A stretch of 64,000 nucleotides of DNA from Zafaria ginkgonis (GTDB lineage: Bacteria > Actinomycetota > Actinomycetes > Actinomycetales > Micrococcaceae). Under the pieces are notes generated by a model that was given only the letters and a program-made list of their open reading frames with translations, had not been told where the DNA came from and did no database searches. Position numbers and translations under genes: made by a program. The stretch spans positions 124,001 to 188,000 of the forward strand of contig NZ_BAABEO010000026.1 of the NCBI RefSeq assembly GCF_039540195.1. The letters run 5' to 3'. Below, piece after piece: positions 1 through 9,118 of this stretch (position 1 is its first letter; each line of letters begins with the position of its first letter).

Positions 1-359
1 CGCGCCGTGGCCGGCACGATGAAGGCCAGGATGGCCGCGACCACCGCCAGGAAGGCGCCGGCCACTATCGCCACGCTCCAAAAGTGCGATACCCCGCGCC
101 GGGATACTGCCCGCACCGCGGGGTCCATGCTCAGTGCCAAAAATGCCGCCAGGGCAATCGACATCAACACGGTCGAGATCGACAGCATTGCCAGGGCCAG
201 CGCAATGGCCAGCAACGCGCCGGCGGCCATGGTGAACCCGGTGGAGAGAGGCCACGCCGGCGCGGTCCTCATGAACGTTGGCACCTTCCAGCCGCGAGGC
301 ATGGGCGCATTCGTCTCCGGCGTCGGGGGTGGCGGAACCTCGCTCATGCTCTGCATCAT
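1..359 (-). CDS. AI-2E family transporter, N-terminal part (runs off left edge)
   Basis: The open frame continues past the left edge, so only about 119 N-terminal residues are visible. After a proline-rich cytoplasmic start (VPPPPTPETNAP) come two hydrophobic segments, around residues 42-75 and 95-115, separated by SMDPAVRAVSRRG. Alternating membrane segments with a DPxVRxxxRRG-type link are typical of the start of AI-2E/PerM transporters, which are polytopic inner-membrane exporters or permeases. In-frame ATGs lie at 359, 356 and 347. No ribosome binding site clearly decides between them (a weak GGACGAGG lies upstream of 359). Substrate unknown. Confidence is limited by the truncation. Confidence 0.62.
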   Translation of the reverse strand, partial: MMQSMSEVPPPPTPETNAPMPRGWKVPTFMRTAPAWPLSTGFTMAAGALLAIALALAMLSISTVLMSIALAAFLALSMDPAVRAVSRRGVSHFWSVAIVAGAFLAVVAAILAFIVPATA

Positions 360-869
360 ACTGAGCCGGTGGCCTCGTCCTCCGGCCTGCTCATCTCGAG
401 GGGATGGCGTTCCGGCGGCAATCCCGGCTGCGGGTCCAGGGGAGGGAGGATCGCCCGGGGTCCAGAGCTCGGGTGCCCAAGGCTGTCCACGGCGGGCAGA
501 AAGTTGGGGAGCGCCGGGGAAGGGGCGCAGCGATCATCCCATCCGGGTTCGGTGATCGTCGTGGGGAAAATCGACAGCCTCTGCCGGCTTCGGCAATGAA
601 GTGCAGGGAATACCGTTGGCTGCGTCCGGCGATGACTGAAAATAGGGGAAGGCCGCTGCGCCCTGGGATGCGGGCGACGGTCTTCCTCCTTCAACATAGG
701 GGGTCCGGCGGTAACGCTGCTCCGCCATGACGGTGATCGTGGACTCGAATCCGATGTTCGGAAAGTGCGCCTGGGCCGTATGTTTCAGCGGACTTGCTTG
801 CGTGCAGGTGAATGACCGACACCGGTTTCGCGGCCGGTCCGCCCTGACCGGATGTTCGTGGCTGGCGTG
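360..869. other. Gene-free stretch, probable promoter region
   Basis: I see no convincing gene in these 510 bases. The open frames on both strands are rich in Pro, Arg, Gly and Ser with no domain-like pattern, as expected of chance frames in GC-rich DNA. The stretch lies upstream of the leftward transporter and downstream of the leftward STAS-like gene, so it probably carries the transporter promoter. No clear -35/-10 pair was identified. Confidence 0.5.
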
Positions 870-1196
870 TCAGGCTGCCAGGCGGGCGTTCCCGGTGGTC
901 GTGAGGAACTCCGCGGGCGCGAGAACGCTGAGCCTGCAGTCGGCTTGCAGCGGGTCAATATGTGCGGGCAGGTGGCGGGACTCCGAGTACGCGCGCAGCT
1001 GGTCCAGGGCCGCTGGTTCGACACTGGCACGGGTGAGGTCGATTTCCATCTCCAGGCCTCGCATCAGAGCGTTGGCGCGTTTGACGACCACGTAGAGGGC
1101 CTGGACGCTTTGTTCCGTCACGCGGCCCTGGACAGTGATCTGGACATGGGCGCCCTCAAGATCCACGCGGACCAGGACATCGAGCTTCTCGGCCAT
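870..1196 (-). CDS. Small STAS-like protein of unknown function
   Basis: Encodes 108 residues, cytoplasmic, with no signal peptide. The N-terminal half (LDVLVRVDLEGAHVQITVQG) looks like the opening beta strands of a STAS-type fold. A middle segment (MEIDLTRASVEPAALDQL) resembles the central strand-helix of anti-sigma-factor antagonists. The phosphorylatable serine motif of SpoIIAA-type proteins is not obvious. The start is supported by GGGTAGGAG seven bases upstream of the ATG. The gene stands alone, with unassigned DNA on both sides. The STAS assignment is inference from pattern only; 'hypothetical protein' is the safe name. Confidence 0.6.
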   Translation of the reverse strand: MAEKLDVLVRVDLEGAHVQITVQGRVTEQSVQALYVVVKRANALMRGLEMEIDLTRASVEPAALDQLRAYSESRHLPAHIDPLQADCRLSVLAPAEFLTTTGNARLAA

Positions 1197-1494
1197 GGTT
1201 CTCCTACCCTTTTGTGGGCGGCCGCGACGCTGCGACCGCCCACGACAGCGTAGGCATGAATTGTGACCTAGGCAACACCGTGGCGCTCATCCGGGGTCAT
1301 CGGCTCTCTCGGCCATGGCAGGCCGTTGGAGGATTCGTTGGCCGGGTGCAGGCGATGCGCAGGTTCATGTCAACGGAATTAAGGGTCCGCGGATGATGCC
1401 GGGACGGGGGATTCCTATGGGCTTTTCGCGGTGGCCGGACCATCAGGTGCGGCCGCGGCCCGGGAGTGACTACTTGAGGTGGGGTGTGGCTCCT

Positions 1495-1659
1495 TTAGTG
1501 CGCGGATTTAGCGCGCGGACTGCGTGTGCCCAAGAGCCCGAAGGTTTCCCCGGCCCTCACATCGAAGGACGGGTCCTTGATGACCGTCGTTTCCCCGAAA
1601 CTCATCCGGAAATCCTTGATGTGCGCCAGCGGCTCGACGGCCGCGTCCCCCAACGTCAT
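1495..1659 (-). pseudogene. Truncated ABC-transporter ATPase fragment
   Basis: The reverse strand reads a 54-residue frame starting at the ATG at 1659. It matches the N-terminal pattern of drug- or daunorubicin-type ABC ATPases: AHIKDFRMSFGETTVIKD followed by FDVRAGETFGLLG. In intact family members a Walker A motif follows immediately (GxxGSGKTT). Here the homology stops at LLGT and the frame ends after a short arginine-rich tail. The fragment therefore has no nucleotide-binding site. It is a decayed remnant in a gene-poor stretch, consistent with an old deletion or rearrangement breakpoint. Confidence 0.6.
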
Positions 1660-2669
1660 GCCCACACTCCAGCCGGCCCCTCAAGTGCGCCGCCGTCCCG
1701 CCGGGCGCGTTTTCTCCGGGCCGTCAGGACACCTGCCGGTAGGCTCATGGACACGCTGGCATTCCGCCACCTGGCTCGCACCGGCAGGGGAAGCTCGCGG
1801 CCGGATCCTCACCCCGGCAGGCGCATGGACGAAGACACCGAAGACGGACAGCAGACCACCGCGCAAAAAGCGGTTCCATGAATGGTTGGACGGATCCTTC
1901 GTCTCGCGCGTTCCGGGCCTGGTCTTCGAGCGGTTGGGAAAGTAGAACGCCGACAGCAGCAGGGGGGGCGGAACCCGTCCGGACCTGTCCATGGGACCAA
2001 GGGAAGAGGTTCCGGCGCAGCAGACCACGGCCACCTGCGCGGGGCGGCCTTTGATGTGGGGTTGGGGCCGCGGGAAGCGGCGACGGGCCTCGAGCACGGG
2101 CAAGGTCCTGGGAGTCGTGTCTGCAGGTCTTGGGCGTTTGGCCGTGCCTATGGTCGGTCCATGGAAACGGAGGAGGCCCGCGAGCTGGAAGGGCAGACAT
2201 CGATCAATGAGCTGCTCGACGATCCTGTCGGTCTGACCCACATCCAGATGGTGTTACCGATCTACGTGAAGCTCGGGCCGGGGGACTTCCGGCGTCTCTC
2301 CTGACACCCGGTTCAACGCCGCGTCTACGGGGTCCAGTCCCCGGAAGCGGCCCACGGAGGACGCCTCGTCCGGGGGCAGATGCCTGACCCACGCGGAAAC
2401 CCTCGCAGGCGCCGTTATCGGTGCCCGCGAGGGGGCGGGAGAGCTCCGCGGGTCGGGGGTGGTGGGCCACCCCGTCGGTCACGTCGTTCCGGTTGAAGAC
2501 GGTTTCACGTATCGCGATCGGCGGGTCCTGCCCCTCGTTCAGGGCGGCGTTGCAGCCCTGGTTGCATCTGCAACAGGGGGTCCGCGCTCCTCATGGTGAT
2601 AGGTGTCTCGACAAAGTGTCTTGCATCCCACCGGTTGCAAGACAAGAGCGACCGTGGCTTCGGCGTCGA
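1660..2669. other. Gene-poor stretch with degraded or unassigned frames
   Basis: No gene can be supported in about 1 kb. Two short rightward frames look somewhat coding: the end of a frame at about 1868-1945 (RFHEWLDGSFVSRVPG) and 2161-2304 (starting METEEARELEGQ, ending KLGPGDFRRLS). Neither has a family I recognise, a good start or coding neighbours. A leftward stretch at about 2500-2590 reads CCRCNQGCN, but its continuation is low-complexity. A 6-bp inverted repeat (CTTGCA/TGCAAG) lies at about 2620-2642. With the ABC fragment and IS110-like start on either side, this reads as a zone of gene decay. Confidence 0.4.
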
Positions 2670-2798
2670 TCAGGGCCGGCCTTTTGGGTGGCGGGGCGCC
2701 AGGGGTGAGGACTTCGGTCCGCAGACTGCCACATGCCGTCGAGCCAGGAGCTCGCGGTATCCTCCCGCCCAGTCAGTACCACAGAACACATCCGTCAT
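2670..2798 (-). pseudogene. Possible IS110-family transposase N-terminal remnant
   Basis: A 42-residue leftward frame starts MTDVFCGTDWAGGY. This resembles the beginning of IS110-type transposases, where the first DEDD aspartate lies in a V(F/Y)xGxDWA motif. After about 15 residues the similarity fades and the frame ends in low-complexity sequence, so no working transposase can be made. The ATG lies three bases from the perfect inverted repeat at 2801-2843. The resemblance is short, so the call is tentative; a chance match cannot be excluded. Confidence 0.3.
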
Positions 2799-2800
2799 GC

Positions 2801-2843
2801 GGGCCCCTCCCTTGGCCACGGCTAATGGTCAAGGGAGGGGCCC
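2801..2843 (-). terminator. Perfect hairpin ending the leftward amino-acid operon
   Basis: Arms GGGCCCCTCCCTTG (2801-2814) and CAAGGGAGGGGCCC (2830-2843) are perfectly complementary. The inner bases GCCA/TGGT can extend the stem to about 18 bp with a 7-base loop. It lies 89 bases downstream of the stop of the DadA-like gene, the last gene of the leftward operon. There is no strong U-tract, as is common in actinobacteria. An alternative role as an insertion-sequence end is possible because of the adjacent IS110-like start. Confidence 0.65.
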
Positions 2844-2931
2844 GGACGGGACGATCCTTTTCGGAGCCCCCAGGCATGGATAACGGGAAGACACCTCGCC
2901 GGTTCCCTCCAATCCCCTTAAGTAACGGGGC

Positions 2932-4170
2932 CTACCGCCGTAGCGGATCGTACGGGGCCAGGTCCAGCGGGGCGCGGCCCGTGGCGATGAGCCCGGCGAG
3001 CAGGCGGCCGCTCACCGGTCCCAGCACGATTCCCCACATGCCGTGGCCGCCGCTGGCGAAGATCCGCGGCGAACGGAGCCGGCCCAGCACCGGCAGCCCG
3101 TCGGCGGTCACGGGGCGCGGGCCGACCCAGAGATCGCGGCGCGTGGACCAGTCGACGCCGCGCAGCACGGGCTTGGCCGCGGCGACGACGGATTCCAGGC
3201 GGGCCGGATCCAGCGGGTCGTCGGCCCCCGCGAACTCCATGGTCCCCGCGATCCGCACGGCCCCGGCGTAGGGCGTCGCGACCACCCGCTCGGCCGGCAG
3301 GTAGAGCGGCCCGTCCAGCGGCACGTCGCAGTCCACGGTGAACGAGTAGCCGCGTCCCGGCTGCAGCGGCGTGCGCAAACCCCACTCCCGGGCGAGCCGC
3401 GGCAACCACGCGCCAGTGGCGAGCACGACGGCGTCGGCCTCCTCCGCGGCCCCGGTAGCGGAAGCGACGCGCACCCCGTGTCCCGTGTCCGCGACGCCGT
3501 GGATCGGCCAGTTCTCGAGGATCCTGCCGCCGCGCTGCTTGACCGAGGCGGCCAGGTCGGCGACGTACGCTCCGGGATCGATGAAGCTCTGCCCCGTCAC
3601 CCGGAAGGAGTCCGTGACCTCCGCCGAGAACTGCGGCGCGGGGTGGCCGTGCTCGTAGCCCACCGGCTGTCCCATGCCCCGGAGTTCCTGCAGGTGGCTG
3701 CGGAAGTGGTCGGCGTCGTCCGTGGAGCGGAAACCGATGGAGTACGGCGCTTCGACGACGGCGGGGGCCGCGCCCGCGGCGCGCAGTTCGCCGAAGGCGT
3801 CCAGGGCCAGGGCGGTCAACGGCTGCAGGTGCTCCATGGTCCGCCGCCACCGTCCGGCCGTCATGTTGCGGGAGAATCTGGCGAGGAAGCGCCACAGGGC
3901 AGGGTCGAAGCGCGGCGGGATGTGCAGCGGCGCGTCCTTGCGGAACAGCGCCTCGACGCCGTGCCTCCAGGCGCCGGGTTCGGCCAGCGGAGTGACCAGT
4001 CCGGGGACGACCCAGCCGGCGTTGCCCCAGCTGGCGCCGCCTCCCACGGAACCGCGGTCGACGACGGTGACCTCGACCCCGTGTTCCTGCAGGTACCAGG
4101 CCGTGGAGAGGCCCACGATGCCGCCGCCGACCACGATCACGCTGTCGGGGAAAGGGGCTGATGCGGACAC
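2932..4170 (-). CDS. DadA-like FAD-dependent D-amino acid dehydrogenase
   Basis: Encodes 412 residues. The N-terminal FAD dinucleotide-binding motif VVGGGIVGLSTAWYLQEHG is followed by an acidic residue ending strand 2, as in DAO-family enzymes. The C-terminal region has the FAD-contacting GLPVLGRLRSPRIFASGGHGMWG stretch (positions about 350-385). DadA-type enzymes oxidise D-amino acids to 2-oxo acids and ammonia and pass electrons to the respiratory chain. The start is GTG with TAGGAG just upstream. It is the last gene of the operon, 7 bases after the permease stop. Next to a ketimine reductase and a basic amino-acid-type transporter, I infer D-lysine (giving piperideine-2-carboxylate) or a related D-amino acid as substrate; the sequence alone does not fix it. 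Confidence 0.82.
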   Translation of the reverse strand: MSASAPFPDSVIVVGGGIVGLSTAWYLQEHGVEVTVVDRGSVGGGASWGNAGWVVPGLVTPLAEPGAWRHGVEALFRKDAPLHIPPRFDPALWRFLARFSRNMTAGRWRRTMEHLQPLTALALDAFGELRAAGAAPAVVEAPYSIGFRSTDDADHFRSHLQELRGMGQPVGYEHGHPAPQFSAEVTDSFRVTGQSFIDPGAYVADLAASVKQRGGRILENWPIHGVADTGHGVRVASATGAAEEADAVVLATGAWLPRLAREWGLRTPLQPGRGYSFTVDCDVPLDGPLYLPAERVVATPYAGAVRIAGTMEFAGADDPLDPARLESVVAAAKPVLRGVDWSTRRDLWVGPRPVTADGLPVLGRLRSPRIFASGGHGMWGIVLGPVSGRLLAGLIATGRAPLDLAPYDPLRR

Positions 4171-4177
4171 GGTGCTC

Positions 4178-4834
4178 CTAGAGGTGACGGCTCAGGCGCT
4201 TCTCGGCCAGGACCGAGAGCCACGTGGCGGGGACGGAGATGGCGGCGTAGAGCATGCCGGCGGCGATGAACGCCGGGAGGTACTTGAACGTGGAGGATCC
4301 GGTCGAATACGCCTGGCTCATCAACTCTGGCACTGCCACGGTGTAGGCCAGCGACGTGGCCTGGAAGAGCAGGACGGCGAAGCCCATGAGGGACGGCAGG
4401 GCGATGCGCAGCCCCTGCGGGATCTCGATGAACCGCAGCCGGTCGCCCACGCTCATGCCCAGCGCGTCGGAGCCTTCGATCTCTCCGGCAGGCACCGCTT
4501 GGATGCCGCCGCGGATGAGTTCAGCGGTGTACGCCGCCGTCGTCCAGACCAGCGCCAAGCAGGCGGAGGCCAGCGAGGAGAGCGTGATCTCCACGTTCGG
4601 CAGACCGTAGTACATCAGCTGCAGCAGGACCAGGGCCGGAGCGCCGCGGCCCACCTCCACGAAGAAGACGGACACGTAGCGGAAGGCCCTGTTCCTGGCG
4701 GTGACGCCGAAGGAGAAGAGCAGGCCCAGGGGCAGCCCGAACAACAGGCTGAAGAAGGTGAGCGTCAGGCTGATCTGCAGCCCGCCGAGCAGGGTGGGCA
4801 GGATCGTGGCGACATCGGGGAGCAGGCCGGTCAT
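4178..4834 (-). CDS. Polar amino-acid ABC transporter permease (second)
   Basis: Encodes 218 residues of the HisM/GlnP family (BPD_transp_1). It has about five hydrophobic segments, and its EAA-loop-like sequence near residues 130-155 (EIEGSDALGMSVGDRLRFIEIPQ) contacts the ATPase. Inner membrane. The ATG overlaps the stop of the preceding permease by 4 bases (ATGA), indicating translational coupling. With its partner it would form the heterodimeric channel of an amino-acid importer. Longer upstream readings of this frame run into the partner gene and are not needed. Confidence 0.85.
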   Translation of the reverse strand: MTGLLPDVATILPTLLGGLQISLTLTFFSLLFGLPLGLLFSFGVTARNRAFRYVSVFFVEVGRGAPALVLLQLMYYGLPNVEITLSSLASACLALVWTTAAYTAELIRGGIQAVPAGEIEGSDALGMSVGDRLRFIEIPQGLRIALPSLMGFAVLLFQATSLAYTVAVPELMSQAYSTGSSTFKYLPAFIAAGMLYAAISVPATWLSVLAEKRLSRHL

Positions 4835-5469
4835 CGGGCAACCGCCTTCCGCAGCTTGGTGTCCAGGTGTCGGGAGAGCATGCCCAGCGGCATGCTTAGG
4901 AGGATGTAGACGCCGGCGGCGATGAAGAAGACCATGATGCCCTCCCCGGACTGCCGCGCGTACTGGTTGGAGAAGAACACGATCTCCGCGACGCCGATCG
5001 TGGAGGCGATCGAGGAATCCTTGAGCAGGCCGATCCCGTAGGCGGTGTAGGCGGGGATGGCGGTGCGCCAGGCCTGGGGTCCGATCACCCGGCCCCACGC
5101 GGTACCGCCGCGGAACCCGAGTGCGGAGCTGGCCTCCCACTGGCCCCGGTGCACCGAGCCAATGGCGCCGCGGAAGATCTCCGCCAGGTACGCGGAGGAC
5201 ACCAGGCCGAGCCCGAGGACGGCGGCCTGCAGCGCGGACATGCGCAGGGTGCCGAGGGAGACGCCGTAGTAGAGGATGAACAGCCACACCACGGGCGGGA
5301 TGCCACGCAGCAGGTCCACGATCCCGCGGGTGAGCAGCCAGACGGCGCGGTTCCCGCTGCGCAGCCCGGCGACCAGCGGCAGTGCCAGCACGGTGCCCAG
5401 GCCGAGCGAGAGCACGGTGACGAGGAGGGTCAGGGGCAGGCCGAGGGCGATGGCTTGGAGCATCTGCAC
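4831..5469 (-). CDS. Polar amino-acid ABC transporter permease (first)
   Basis: Encodes about 212 residues of the HisM/GlnP family. Membrane segments start around residues 8-30, and the EAA-type motif is QWEASSALGFRGGTAWGRVIGPQ. I chose GTG at 5469 because GGAG lies about 11 bases upstream within the end of the ATPase gene; ATG at 5463 is the alternative. It lies 5 bases after the ATPase and overlaps the next permease. It pairs with the 4178-4834 permease. Confidence 0.85.
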   Translation of the reverse strand: MQMLQAIALGLPLTLLVTVLSLGLGTVLALPLVAGLRSGNRAVWLLTRGIVDLLRGIPPVVWLFILYYGVSLGTLRMSALQAAVLGLGLVSSAYLAEIFRGAIGSVHRGQWEASSALGFRGGTAWGRVIGPQAWRTAIPAYTAYGIGLLKDSSIASTIGVAEIVFFSNQYARQSGEGIMVFFIAAGVYILLSMPLGMLSRHLDTKLRKAVAR

Positions 5470-5474
5470 GTTGA

Positions 5475-6248
<774 letters not shown>

Positions 6249-6278
6249 GGCTGTGGAATCCTTTGGGAGCGGGCCGCT

Positions 6279-7307
6279 TCAGCGGCCGGAGTTCAGGCCG
6301 TTGGCGGAGACGGACCGGTGGGCGGCGACGACGGCGCGGGCGACGGCCAGGTCCTGCCACGGCATCCCCGTGGTCTTGAAAACAGCCGGGCGCCCGGCCC
6401 GGCTGCGCGAGCCGTCCGCCACGAGTTCCGCCAGCGTGCGGAGGTCCTCGGGGGCGGAGATGGCGCCGGACGCGAGCGCCTGCACCACGTCCCCGGCCTC
6501 GCGCAGCGCTGAGTCCCGCGATTCGACGACCACGGCGGCGCGCGCCATCAGCGTGTCGTCCAGTTCGCGGCTGGTGGGTGAGTGGGAGCCGATGGCGACG
6601 ACGACGGCCGAGTCCGGCACCAGTGCCCCGTCGAACAGGGGCCGCTGGGCAGCCGTGCAGCAGACCACCAGGTCCGCGCCGGCGACGGCGGAGGAGTCCG
6701 CCACCGAAGTGGCCAGGCCCAGCTCGCGGCGGGCCCGTGCGGCCAGTTGAGCGGCGGCGGCAGGGTTGCGTCCCACCACCGCCACCCCGCCGAGGGTGAA
6801 GACGTCGTGGAAGGTCTTGATGTGCTGCCATGCTTGGACGCCGGTGCCGAACACCACCAGCTGGGGGGCCGTACGGCGCGCATCGGCGCCCGCAAGGCCA
6901 TCGCGCTGAGCGTCCAGCAGCAGGCGCGCGCCGAGCGCCGAAACCGCGGAGGTCCGCAGATTAGTCAGCTCGATCCCGTCGAGCACCGCCAGCGGCGCTT
7001 GGGACGGTCCCCCGAAGAGGGCGTAGATCCCTTGGATGACCGGCGCGCCGAGGGCGACGTTGTCCTGGGTGATCGTCAGCAGCTTCGTGCCGACCGCGCC
7101 GTCCCACGCCGAAGGCATCTGCAGGAACTGGCCGGAGGTGGTGTCCACCCGGGTGCGCGGGGCGTCCTGCTCGGGATCGAAGCCGGCCCGTAGGGTCTCT
7201 TCGAGCGCAGTTACGGCTGCGGCGGGAGACAGGGCCGCCCGCAGTTCCTTCCCGTCGATGAAGACGGTGCGTGTGCGGGCCCCGCTGGTTTCCACGGCAG
7301 CATTCAT
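6279..7307 (-). CDS. Ornithine cyclodeaminase / mu-crystallin family enzyme, probable ketimine reductase
   Basis: Encodes 342 residues, the usual family length. The NAD(P)-binding segment is VVFGTGVQAWQHIKTF (residues about 145-160). TKLLTIT (around 62) and TNLRTSAVSALGA (around 110) are substrate-binding landmarks. Family members include ornithine cyclodeaminase, alanine dehydrogenase and mu-crystallin, which reduces cyclic ketimines such as piperideine-2-carboxylate to L-pipecolate. The start is ATG at 7307; longer readings run into the binding-protein gene. Position between the transporter genes and a D-amino acid dehydrogenase favours the ketimine-reductase role in a D-lysine to L-pipecolate step. 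Cyclodeaminase activity on ornithine is the alternative. Confidence 0.8.
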   Translation of the reverse strand: MNAAVETSGARTRTVFIDGKELRAALSPAAAVTALEETLRAGFDPEQDAPRTRVDTTSGQFLQMPSAWDGAVGTKLLTITQDNVALGAPVIQGIYALFGGPSQAPLAVLDGIELTNLRTSAVSALGARLLLDAQRDGLAGADARRTAPQLVVFGTGVQAWQHIKTFHDVFTLGGVAVVGRNPAAAAQLAARARRELGLATSVADSSAVAGADLVVCCTAAQRPLFDGALVPDSAVVVAIGSHSPTSRELDDTLMARAAVVVESRDSALREAGDVVQALASGAISAPEDLRTLAELVADGSRSRAGRPAVFKTTGMPWQDLAVARAVVAAHRSVSANGLNSGR

Positions 7308-7330
7308 GGCCGTATCCCTTCCGTCCAGTG

Positions 7331-8179
7331 CTACTTGATGAGCCGGGGTTCGCCGGTTTCGGCGGCCGTCTCGGGCAGGCCGTTCGCGGTGAGGATCTCG
7401 GAGATCTTGCCGTCGGCCTTCATGGACTCGATGCTGGCGTCCAGCGCCTCGGTCAGGCTGGTGTTGCCCTTGGTGTGGGGGAAGCCGATCTGCGCCGGCT
7501 CCCTGGAGGCGACCACTCGCTCGTCGGGCTCGACCACCAGGACCTTGTAGTCGGGGATGTCCTTGTACATCTCGGCGGCGGAGCCGAACCCGTCGAGGCC
7601 CACCTGGATGCGGCCGGCCTTGAGGTCCGCCTGCATCTCCACGGCGCTGGGGTAGACGGTCAGCTTGTCGCCGAGGACCGACTTCATGTCGGCCACCCAC
7701 AGGTACCCGTCCACGGTGCCGACTTTGAGCTGCTCCATGGCGCGGATCGAGGTGACGCCGTCGCCGGAGATCACGCCCATGTCGTCCGTGTAGACAGGGG
7801 CGGAGAGGTCCACGATCTCCGCCCGTTGCGCGGTGCGGTAGTAGCAGCCGATGGCGAGGTCCGCGCGGTTGCTCTGCACGGCGGGGATGGTGCCGGCGTA
7901 GGACGTGGGCTCCATCCGGATCTCGAGGCAGTTGTCCGCGGCGAACTGCTTGACGATGTCGGCATCGGCCCCGGTCGCCTGGCCGTTGGAGACCGAGGAG
8001 AACGGGGGGAACTCGGGGGCGGCAACCGTCAGGACGCCCTCCTGGAGCGTCTTGACCTCGCTCTGCGGGACGCAGTCGTCGGGCACGGAGGTGGCGCTCA
8101 CCTGCCCGCTGCAGGAGCTCAGGGCCAGGGCGGTGAAAGCGGCGGAGGCGCCGATGGCGAGCGCGGAACGGTATTTCAT
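7331..8179 (-). CDS. Amino-acid ABC transporter substrate-binding lipoprotein
   Basis: Encodes 282 residues with a signal peptide and lipobox ALSSCSG (Cys about residue 22), so it is anchored outside the membrane. The body is a periplasmic-binding-protein fold of the SBP_bac_3 type: it opens LTVAAPEFPPFS and contains ATGADADIVKQF and RADLAIGCYYRT. The start ATG at 8179 is preceded by AAGGAAG; upstream in-frame codons lie in the promoter. It is the first gene of the leftward operon, downstream of the palindromic operator at 8219-8244. Ligand not determinable from sequence; a basic or D-amino acid is inferred from the operon. Confidence 0.85.
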   Translation of the reverse strand: MKYRSALAIGASAAFTALALSSCSGQVSATSVPDDCVPQSEVKTLQEGVLTVAAPEFPPFSSVSNGQATGADADIVKQFAADNCLEIRMEPTSYAGTIPAVQSNRADLAIGCYYRTAQRAEIVDLSAPVYTDDMGVISGDGVTSIRAMEQLKVGTVDGYLWVADMKSVLGDKLTVYPSAVEMQADLKAGRIQVGLDGFGSAAEMYKDIPDYKVLVVEPDERVVASREPAQIGFPHTKGNTSLTEALDASIESMKADGKISEILTANGLPETAAETGEPRLIK

Positions 8180-8218
8180 GGAACTTCCTTCGGTGGGAAC
8201 TCGATGAGCGTGTGATCT

Positions 8219-8244
8219 GTAATACACAACCGGTTGTCGATTAC
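8219..8244. promoter_or_regulatory. 26-bp palindromic operator in divergent promoter region
   Basis: A perfect 12-bp core ACAACCGGTTGT (8226-8237) is flanked symmetrically by GTAAT on the left and ATTAC on the right, with only two mismatched pairs in 26 bases. It sits 40 bases upstream of the binding-protein start, between that gene and the divergent GntR gene. A leftward -35-like TTGACA is present at 8272-8267. The size and symmetry suit a GntR-family dimer site, so the neighbouring GntR protein is the likely binder (inference). Confidence 0.6.
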
Positions 8245-8449
8245 TCTCAGGGGTGTGGATGGCTCCTGTCAAGGCACCTCGCAAAAGTCGCTGACAACGT
8301 CACGTCACAGTCCTCCGGGCGCCGGGAGGTTCGCGCGGCTCCGCGCCGCGGGCGGAGGCGCAGAGTGCGAATGATTCTGCCGGCGGTGCCAACGGGCCCC
8401 GGATGCTGACCTATTCTGAAATGAAAACTCGCTGGTAAGGAGAGTGCCC

Positions 8450-9118
8450 ATGCAGGACAGCAACGTGCGGGAAATGATCGGCGTCCAGGGCTTGAGGCTC
8501 CAGCGGGGGACGCTGAAGGACGAGGCGCTCAGCGTAGTGCGCTCGGCCCTGCTGTCGGGGGAGATGAAGCCCGGCCGGATCTATTCGGCCAACTCCCTCG
8601 CCGCCCAACTCGGCGTCTCCAATAGCCCGGTGCGCGAGGCGATGATGGAACTTGCGGCGAAGGGCCTGCTGGAAGTGGTGCGAAACCGCGGCTTCCGAGT
8701 GGTGGAGATGAACGACGCGGACCGGCAGGAGGTCTACGACCTGCGCATGATGATCGAGGTCCCGGCCGTCGTGAAGGTGGCGGGGAAGGGGTTGACCGAC
8801 GAGCAGCAGGCAACCGTGCGGCGGCTTGCCCAGGCGACGCTCGACGCGGCCCATCCCGACCGTTTGCCCGAATACCTCGACGCGGACCAGGCGTTCCACA
8901 TGGGGATCGTCGGACTCCTCGGCAACCGCCGGCTCAACGGCATCGTCGAGAACCTCCGCGACCAGAGCCGGGTGCGCGGCTCCTACCACTTGGCGGAACG
9001 GGGCGTCCTGCGCCAGAGCGCCGAGGAGCACCTGCCGATCGTCGAGGCACTCGTCGCCGGCGACGCCGAGCGCCTCCAGGCGCTGATGGTCGAGCACCTG
9101 GACTACGCCCGCCCCTGA
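8450..9118 (+). CDS. GntR-family (FCD) transcriptional regulator
   Basis: Encodes 222 residues. An N-terminal winged helix (about residues 15-80, with SANSLAAQLGVSNSPVREAMMELAAKGLLE and RGFRVVEM) is followed by a FadR-C/FCD all-helical ligand domain with the metal-binding pattern DQAFH and HLPIVEAL. The start is ATG at 8450, with AAGGAG seven bases upstream; the GTG at 8444 would overlap that site. Transcribed divergently from the transporter/DadA operon, so it probably controls it in response to an amino acid or catabolic intermediate. Its 3' end overlaps the converging LysR gene by 16 bases. Confidence 0.88.
   Translation: MQDSNVREMIGVQGLRLQRGTLKDEALSVVRSALLSGEMKPGRIYSANSLAAQLGVSNSPVREAMMELAAKGLLEVVRNRGFRVVEMNDADRQEVYDLRMMIEVPAVVKVAGKGLTDEQQATVRRLAQATLDAAHPDRLPEYLDADQAFHMGIVGLLGNRRLNGIVENLRDQSRVRGSYHLAERGVLRQSAEEHLPIVEALVAGDAERLQALMVEHLDYARP

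Noticed and set aside
356..697. 113-residue leftward frame with a GGAGG-like site upstream
   Set aside because: Sequence is Pro/Arg/Ser-rich without any domain-like pattern, and it overlaps the start of the AI-2E-type gene; it looks like a chance GC-rich frame.
1681..2241. 186-residue leftward frame
   Set aside because: Low-complexity Arg/Pro/Gly composition, no recognisable family, no good ribosome binding site; neighbouring frames on the other strand are equally open by chance.
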